A stretch of DNA of 11,037 nt from Thiomicrorhabdus sp. (GTDB lineage: Bacteria; Pseudomonadota; Gammaproteobacteria; Thiomicrospirales; Thiomicrospiraceae): positions 1 through 11,037 of the forward strand of contig WFNQ01000241.1 of NCBI GenBank assembly GCA_015488565.1, read 5' to 3'. Positions 6,065-11,037 of the stretch are shown piece by piece. The notes below the pieces were generated by a model. That model did no database searches, was not told the DNA's origin, and saw only the letters and a list, made by a program, of their open reading frames with translations. Within the stretch, counting starts at the first letter, position 1; each line of letters begins with the position of its first letter. A program made the position numbers and the translations under genes.

Positions 6065-9000
6065 ATGAATAACTTGCTTACCCCACTTGCCACCGACCAA
6101 ATCACCTTAAAAGGCCAACGCTCCTATTGGGGTGCGCTTAATTATTCAGAAAGTGCATTGGCCATTGCCAACACCTATTGCCATACTTCGGGATTAATGG
6201 TGGTATTAACCCAAGACAGTCAAGCGGCCAGCCAACTGCAAGAAGCCTTGACATTTTTTTTGCCCAACCGCGACGAAATACTCTCTTTTCCTGAGTGGGA
6301 AACGCTGCCTTACGATCAGTTTTCACCGCATCAAGACATTATTTCAGAACGCCTTAAAACCTTATACCGCCTGCCCAATTTAAAGCAGGGCATTTTAATC
6401 CTGCCCATCTCCACCGTTATCCAAAAAATTGTGCCACTGGACTACATTCAGCAATTTACCTTTTTGCTTTCTTGTGGCGATACCTTAGAGATTGAACCCT
6501 TTACCCAAAAACTCGAAGCCAGTAGCTACCAGCGTGTAAGCCAAGTGATGGAACATGGGGAGTTTGCCATTCGAGGTTCAATCATTGACCTCTTCCCCAT
6601 GGGCAGTAAAACCCCGTTTAGAATCGACCTGTTTGACGATGAAATTGAGACCATTCGCAGCTTTAATCCAGACAACCAACGTTCGATTGAACAGATAGAA
6701 GAGATTAAACTCCTTCCCGCAAAAGAGTTTAACTTTACACAACAAGGCATTGATTTATTTAGACAAAAATTTAAAGAATACTTTGGCAGTGATGCACGAA
6801 GCTCACACATATATAAAGCTGTTTCTGAAAAGCAGTCTGTAGGTGGACTGGAATATTACCTGCCGCTGTTTCACTCTCAGCTCACCACTTTATTTGAGTA
6901 TCTGCCGCACAACACCCTGTTTTTTGATTTCAGTGACGCGCAAAAAAACTTAGAAAATAGCTTGGAACAAATTCACCAAGAATACCAAGAACGCTATCAA
7001 GTTGGGCAACACAATCCCGATTTTCCACTGCTCAAGCCCGAAGAAATCATTCTTAATAAAATCGAATTTTTAACCGCCATCAAGCCCTATCATCGCATTA
7101 CCTTAGAGCCGACCGTTTCGGCTAAAAATACCGCTCAATTTGCCGCCAAAACACAACCCTATCTGGGCATTCAATCGCAAAGCGACTACCCACTTGCCAA
7201 GCTCAATGCCTTTTTAGACCGCTATCAAGGTGCCGTGGTCTTCAGTGCCGAAAGCACCGGGCGCAGAGAGACGTTGCTGACCCTGCTTGCCAAGCACAAA
7301 CATAAACCCCGTATTGTTGAAGATTGGAATGAAGCACTTGAACACAGTCAAAGCCGCTCTAAAACGCCAAGCATTGTGGTCAGTCCGTTAGAAGAATCCA
7401 TTTACACCGATGCCTTCTGCCTAATTTCAGAATCGCAAATATTTGGCAAAACTGTGATTCAAAAGCGTCGTCGCAAACGCAAACACAACGACTTTGATAC
7501 TGCCATCAGCAACCTGATTGAGCTGGATATTGGTAGCCCCGTGGTACACATTGACCACGGTGTTGGACGCTACCTTGGCCTAGAAAATATCGAAATACAC
7601 GGCGAAGAAAAAGAGTTTTTAATGCTGCAATACGCCGGTGATGCCAAACTCTATGTGCCCGTGACCTCACTTCACCTTATTAGTCGCTATACCGGCGCGA
7701 CCCCCGAAACCGCCCCCCTGCATAAACTGGGCAGTGATCGCTGGGAAAAAGCCAAACGCAAAGCCGCCGAAAAAGTGCACGATGTGGCCGCCGAACTGCT
7801 CGATATTTACGCCCAACGTGCCGCACGACCGGGTTACGCGTTTAAAACCCCCGCCGAAGCCTACCAACGTTTTTCAGCCAGCTTTCCTTTTGAAGAAACG
7901 CCCGACCAACAACAGGCCATTGAAGCCGTTTACGATGACATGCACTCCGACAAACCGATGGATCGTCTTATTTGTGGCGACGTGGGCTTTGGTAAAACCG
8001 AAGTGGCGATGCGCGCCGCGTTTATTGCCGCTTACGATGGCAAGCAAGTGGCTATTTTAGTCCCCACCACCCTGTTGGCGCACCAGCACCACGAAAACTT
8101 TAAAAATCGCTTTTCCGACTGGCCAATGCGCATTGAAGTGCTCTCCCGCTTTCAAACTCCAAAAGAGCAAAAAAAGACACTGGAAGACCTAAAAAAGGGG
8201 CAAGTCGATATTATTATCGGAACGCATAAACTGATTCAAAAAGACGTGCACTACAAAGAACTTGGCTTAATCATTGTTGATGAAGAGCACCGATTTGGGG
8301 TACGCCAAAAAGAACAACTGAAAAAAATGCGCGCCGAAGTGGATATTTTAACCATGACCGCCACGCCCATTCCACGTACCCTCAATATGGCCATGAACGA
8401 TCTGCGTGATCTCTCCATTATCGCCTCACCACCCGCCAAACGACTGGCGGTACAAACCTTTGTGCAAGAGTGGAACGATGACGTGGTGCGAGAAGCGTCC
8501 TTACGAGAGATTCGCCGTGGAGGGCAAGTGTATGTGCTCTACAACCAAGTGTCCAAAATGGAACAGATGGTCGAACACCTGCAAGCACTGATTCCCGAAG
8601 CCAAAATAACCCTTGCCCACGGGCAAATGAACGAACGCGAGCTGGAAGCCGTTATGGAAGACTTCTACCACCGCCGTTACAACATACTGGTCTGCTCCAC
8701 CATTATCGAAACAGGAATTGATATTCCCACCGCCAACACCATCTTAATTGACCGTGCCGACAAATTTGGCTTGGCGCAACTGCACCAACTCCGTGGTCGT
8801 GTCGGTCGCTCACATCACCGTGCTTACGCCTACTTATTTACCGCAGACAAAGCCTCGCTCTCCAAAGATGCCGAAAAACGCCTTACTGCCATCGCCAAAC
8901 ACAACACCCTAGGCGCAGGTTTTATTTTAGCCAGTCACGATTTAGAAATTCGAGGCGCAGGCGAACTACTGGGCGATGGGCAATCAGGGCAAATTCAAGA

Positions 9001-9544
9001 GATTGGTTTTGGACTGTACAGCGAACTATTAGAACGCGCCGTTAATGCGCTCAAATCTGGCAAACAACCCGAACTCAGCACCACGCTAAACACAGGAAGC
9101 GAAGTCAACCTAAATGTGCCCGCCCTCATTCCCGAAAGCTACCTACCCGACGTGCATACCCGCTTAGTATTCTACAAGCGTATTGCCAGTGCCAACAGCA
9201 CAAGCGCATTAAGAGAGCTTGAAGTCGAGATGATTGACCGCTTTGGCCTCCTGCCCGATCAAGTTAAAAACCTGTTGCTAGTCACGCAAGTAAAACTACT
9301 CATTGAACCCATTGGTATCACCAAACTGGATGCCACAGAGAGCATGGTTCGTGTGCAATTTAATAGCCAACCCGATATTGACCCGCTTAAACTGATTCAA
9401 TTGATTCAGTCACAGCCCAAGCAATATCAACTAAAAGGCCAAACCGAATTGACGGTTTTAGATACAATGCCAGATATACCACAGCGTATTCATGCGATTG
9501 AACTATTAATTAAAAACATACGAAACCAACCAGAAACACGCTAA
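6065..9544 (+). CDS. mfd: Transcription-repair coupling factor Mfd
   Basis: Mfd is a cytoplasmic ATP-driven DNA translocase. It pushes stalled RNA polymerase off damaged template and recruits UvrA to start excision repair. The 1159 residues fit the family (E. coli 1148). The UvrB-like N-terminal module (about 1-350) contains WETLPYDQFSPHQDIIS and VMEHGEFAIRGSIIDLFPMG, with the arginine (R170) that matches the UvrA-contact region. The RNA polymerase-interacting, CarD-like domain begins near 486 (IGSPVVHIDHGVGRYLG) and ends near 560. The RecG-like translocase has Walker A GDVGFGKT (638-645), DEEH (739-742), TMTATPIPRTL and motif VI QLRGRVGR (908-915). The C-terminal D7 domain follows from about 1010. 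No key residue appears to be lost. The ATG has only a weak AAGA element upstream, so translation initiation may be modest. csiV follows after 21 nt and is probably cotranscribed. Confidence 0.98.
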   Translation: MNNLLTPLATDQITLKGQRSYWGALNYSESALAIANTYCHTSGLMVVLTQDSQAASQLQEALTFFLPNRDEILSFPEWETLPYDQFSPHQDIISERLKTLYRLPNLKQGILILPISTVIQKIVPLDYIQQFTFLLSCGDTLEIEPFTQKLEASSYQRVSQVMEHGEFAIRGSIIDLFPMGSKTPFRIDLFDDEIETIRSFNPDNQRSIEQIEEIKLLPAKEFNFTQQGIDLFRQKFKEYFGSDARSSHIYKAVSEKQSVGGLEYYLPLFHSQLTTLFEYLPHNTLFFDFSDAQKNLENSLEQIHQEYQERYQVGQHNPDFPLLKPEEIILNKIEFLTAIKPYHRITLEPTVSAKNTAQFAAKTQPYLGIQSQSDYPLAKLNAFLDRYQGAVVFSAESTGRRETLLTLLAKHKHKPRIVEDWNEALEHSQSRSKTPSIVVSPLEESIYTDAFCLISESQIFGKTVIQKRRRKRKHNDFDTAISNLIELDIGSPVVHIDHGVGRYLGLENIEIHGEEKEFLMLQYAGDAKLYVPVTSLHLISRYTGATPETAPLHKLGSDRWEKAKRKAAEKVHDVAAELLDIYAQRAARPGYAFKTPAEAYQRFSASFPFEETPDQQQAIEAVYDDMHSDKPMDRLICGDVGFGKTEVAMRAAFIAAYDGKQVAILVPTTLLAHQHHENFKNRFSDWPMRIEVLSRFQTPKEQKKTLEDLKKGQVDIIIGTHKLIQKDVHYKELGLIIVDEEHRFGVRQKEQLKKMRAEVDILTMTATPIPRTLNMAMNDLRDLSIIASPPAKRLAVQTFVQEWNDDVVREASLREIRRGGQVYVLYNQVSKMEQMVEHLQALIPEAKITLAHGQMNERELEAVMEDFYHRRYNILVCSTIIETGIDIPTANTILIDRADKFGLAQLHQLRGRVGRSHHRAYAYLFTADKASLSKDAEKRLTAIAKHNTLGAGFILASHDLEIRGAGELLGDGQSGQIQEIGFGLYSELLERAVNALKSGKQPELSTTLNTGSEVNLNVPALIPESYLPDVHTRLVFYKRIASANSTSALRELEVEMIDRFGLLPDQVKNLLLVTQVKLLIEPIGITKLDATESMVRVQFNSQPDIDPLKLIQLIQSQPKQYQLKGQTELTVLDTMPDIPQRIHAIELLIKNIRNQPETR

Positions 9545-9565
9545 AAAGAAAGGACGCACCGCGCC

Positions 9566-10237
9566 ATGACCATATCAGCCAAAAATGAGCAAGCTCAATT
9601 CACCTTAGACTTCCTATTCAAAAAGGGAGGCGTTCTGCCAATACTAAGCTTAGTAATGGGATTAATGGCATGTTACTCAACCGCACAAGCAAAAACCCCA
9701 AATTACACCATCGAAGTTATCGTATTTGAAAACCTCGCTTTAAAAGGCTGGACAGAGGAGCGTTGGCCTGACGAAATAGAACTGCCAAACACCGAAAACA
9801 GCGTATCGCTCTCAACACCACAAAAATCTCGCTTATACCTTAAAAAACGTAAGAGTCAATTGAATGACGTCGCCGCTAAAGTCGCCAAAAACTACCGCAT
9901 TCTATTTCACCAAGCGTGGTCACAAAACGCCTACAGCCCCAAAAAGACCCCAACCGTCTTAATCGAAAGCGATCGCTCAGGCAGCAGCAACCTTCTCGGC
10001 ACAGTAAAGCTCTACAAAACCCGCTTTGCACACGTACAATTTGATTTAGAAGTCGAAAAAAGAATCCCCTCAAAAATCCGAGAAGCCGTGGCACAAAACC
10101 AGCAAGTTGATCTTGAATATCTCCCCACACACTGGCGTTTCAACCTTGTTGAAAGTCGAAAAATCAAACCCGGAGAACTCCACTACATCGACCACCCGCT
10201 GTTTGGCATCTTGGTTAAAATCCATAAAAACAACTGA
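9566..10237 (+). CDS. csiV: CsiV family exported peptidoglycan-binding-type protein
   Basis: This is an exported protein of the CsiV family. In Vibrio cholerae the founding member binds peptidoglycan and is needed for PBP1A-dependent wall synthesis; the same role here is inferred. Family hallmarks are YTIEVIVFENLALKGWTEERWP (47-68, read in two parts) near the mature N-terminus and GELHYIDHPLFGILVKI (203-219) at the end. The N-terminus has a hydrophobic stretch (about 23-38) after KK, with a likely signal peptidase I site after AQA (residue 42). LMAC (33-36) is a poor lipobox, so a lipoprotein is possible but less likely. The n-region of about 20 residues is rather long. I kept the ATG at 9566 because AAAGGA lies about 11-12 nt upstream and no other ATG occurs before the hydrophobic core. 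It follows mfd by 21 nt, an arrangement common in Gammaproteobacteria, which supports the family call. Confidence 0.82.
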   Translation: MTISAKNEQAQFTLDFLFKKGGVLPILSLVMGLMACYSTAQAKTPNYTIEVIVFENLALKGWTEERWPDEIELPNTENSVSLSTPQKSRLYLKKRKSQLNDVAAKVAKNYRILFHQAWSQNAYSPKKTPTVLIESDRSGSSNLLGTVKLYKTRFAHVQFDLEVEKRIPSKIREAVAQNQQVDLEYLPTHWRFNLVESRKIKPGELHYIDHPLFGILVKIHKNN

Positions 10238-10286
10238 TTTACCGACTCATCTACAGGAAAGCAAGGTGAATTGAGCCTGATTTTTA

Positions 10287-10325
10287 CCCCTCCCCTCGCC
10301 TGACAAGATGTCGGTTGGGGATGGG
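10287..10325. repeat. Imperfect C/G-skewed hairpin in the convergent gap
   Basis: CCCCTCCCC (10287-10295) pairs with GGGGATGGG (10317-10325) at 8 of 9 positions. Inside it, CTGACA (10300-10305) pairs with TGTCGG (10309-10314) around an AGA loop, giving a two-level hairpin. No T run follows on either strand, so it is not a classic intrinsic terminator. It lies between the csiV stop and the nasA stop and could slow polymerase from both sides. Confidence 0.5.
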
Positions 10326-10363
10326 CAAAACCATACAGCATATAAAGAATAAACGCTTGCTCT

Positions 10364-10406
10364 TTAACCCCCTCCCAACCTCCCCCTTGCCAAGGGGAGG
10401 AGTTAA
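10364..10406. repeat. TTAA-bounded C-rich/G-rich inverted element
   Basis: This 43-bp stretch begins TTAAC plus a C-rich run and ends with a G-rich run plus GTTAA, so its two halves are near-complements. The inner stem CCTCCCC/GGGGAGG (7 bp) closes an 8-nt loop, CTTGCCAA. It ends 8 nt beyond the nasA stop codon. Similar CCCCTCCC/GGGGAGG elements are dispersed repeats in many bacterial genomes, so it may be a small repeat remnant. No T run follows on either strand. Confidence 0.5.
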
Positions 10407-10413
10407 CCTCTAC

Positions 10414-11037
10414 CTACTTCAACTCCGTAGCCAAAATTTCCGTCAACTCAGGTAAGCAAGAGCCGCAGTTTGTGCCAGCTTTGAGTGCTTTTCCGATAGC
10501 GTCTACGCTGGTGAGTTTATCTTTGTGAATGGCATCGACAATGGTGTTTAAGCCGATTCCGAAACAGGAACAGATCATTTTACCTTCGTCTTTTGCACCA
10601 GAGAGTTGCCCTGCCAATACATTTAAACGTGTTTTGGCATCCAGTTCGGATACAGAAAACAGGGTGCCGAGCCAAGCTCTGGGAGGAAGTTCAATGCTGG
10701 GAGCCATAAACAGTACCGACTGCAACACGCCGTCTTTAACCAAGGCTTTTCGGTAACGTCCGCCATGAAGGTCTTGGTATTCCAATACCTCACCATCCGT
10801 ACCAAGCAGACTTTCTGCCCATGTTGCAGGGGCTTCCATTATGTGTTCCCCCGCTATTTCATAACGGTAGAACTTCTTGCCTTTGATTTTGACCCAATAA
10901 TCCAGCCCTTCGGTTTCAATCGGTTGACGACTTAAAATAAAACCGTGCCATTTGGCTGAGTAAGGTGCGATGTTAACCGGACAGTGTTTAGATTCAGGTT
11001 GCCCTGATAAAGGATCGGCCAGTGCCGCAACCAATAC
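10414..11037 (-). CDS. nasA: Assimilatory nitrate reductase catalytic subunit, C-terminal part
   Basis: This is the end of a molybdopterin oxidoreductase that reduces nitrate to nitrite in the cytoplasm for nitrogen assimilation. The 207 visible residues start inside the molybdopterin-dinucleotide-binding domain (DPLSGQPESKHCPVNIAPY, about 8-26). A linker characteristic of NasA follows. The last 55 residues form a BFD-type [2Fe-2S] domain with CSC (C156, C158) and NCGSC (C191, C194), followed by LPEL. This extra C-terminal cluster is found in NasA of the Klebsiella type and absent from periplasmic NapA. The frame is open to the right edge, so the start and the Mo-bis-MGD and [4Fe-4S] domains lie outside the window. 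The TTG at 11034 is internal. No neighbouring nitrite reductase or transporter gene is visible. The gene converges on csiV across a 176-bp gap. Confidence 0.88.
   Translation of the reverse strand, partial: VLVAALADPLSGQPESKHCPVNIAPYSAKWHGFILSRQPIETEGLDYWVKIKGKKFYRYEIAGEHIMEAPATWAESLLGTDGEVLEYQDLHGGRYRKALVKDGVLQSVLFMAPSIELPPRAWLGTLFSVSELDAKTRLNVLAGQLSGAKDEGKMICSCFGIGLNTIVDAIHKDKLTSVDAIGKALKAGTNCGSCLPELTEILATELK

Noticed and set aside
7667..8060. Open frames on both strands inside mfd
   Set aside because: They lie fully inside a convincing Mfd coding sequence, have no family features and no start signals.
11032..11034. TTG as start of a short stand-alone protein at the right edge
   Set aside because: The frame stays open upstream, and the visible sequence begins in the middle of the molybdopterin-binding domain, so this is an internal codon.

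Overview
The window looks like chromosomal DNA of a sulfur-oxidising gammaproteobacterium, probably an autotroph of the Thiomicrospira/Thiomicrorhabdus kind. That placement is an inference. It rests on a type I-like sulfide:quinone oxidoreductase, the mfd-csiV pair typical of Gammaproteobacteria, a single hybrid Lol permease, and a moderately AT-rich base composition. I see no rRNA, tRNA, transposase, integrase, phage gene or CRISPR array. Most genes are housekeeping or core metabolism.

Left block, minus strand (about 4090 down to 1). A UPF0126/TRIC-like membrane protein is followed by a Lol permease, LolD and a YheS-type ABC-F ATPase that runs off the left edge. The spacing is tight: 26 nt, an 8-nt overlap, then 3 nt. 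These four genes probably form one operon. It appears to start from a promoter with a perfect TATAAT box so close to the start codon that the mRNA would be almost or fully leaderless. The permease carries LolC-like and LolE-like features together, as in LolF, so LolD plus this protein could form the complete lipoprotein-extraction transporter.

Middle block, minus strand (5838 down to about 4080). The sulfide:quinone oxidoreductase gene is followed by a 71-residue protein that is 39% lysine and has no arginine. The small gene has a strong ribosome-binding site, a repeat-rich upstream region and a strong intrinsic terminator. A second terminator-like hairpin lies between that terminator and the promoter of the left operon, so the two units are well insulated.

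Right block. mfd diverges from the sulfide oxidoreductase gene across about 225 bp containing T7 and C8 homopolymers. csiV follows mfd after 21 nt. Then comes a 176-bp convergent gap with two C/G-skewed inverted-repeat elements. The C-terminal part of an assimilatory nitrate reductase gene (nasA type), on the minus strand, enters from the right edge.

I did not find a clearly new multi-gene system. The points most worth a second look are the lysine-rich small protein and its 5' repeats, the G9 tract in the TRIC-like gene, the leaderless promoter, the single LolF-type permease, the extra CPVPC cysteine pair in the sulfide oxidoreductase, and the hairpin elements next to nasA.
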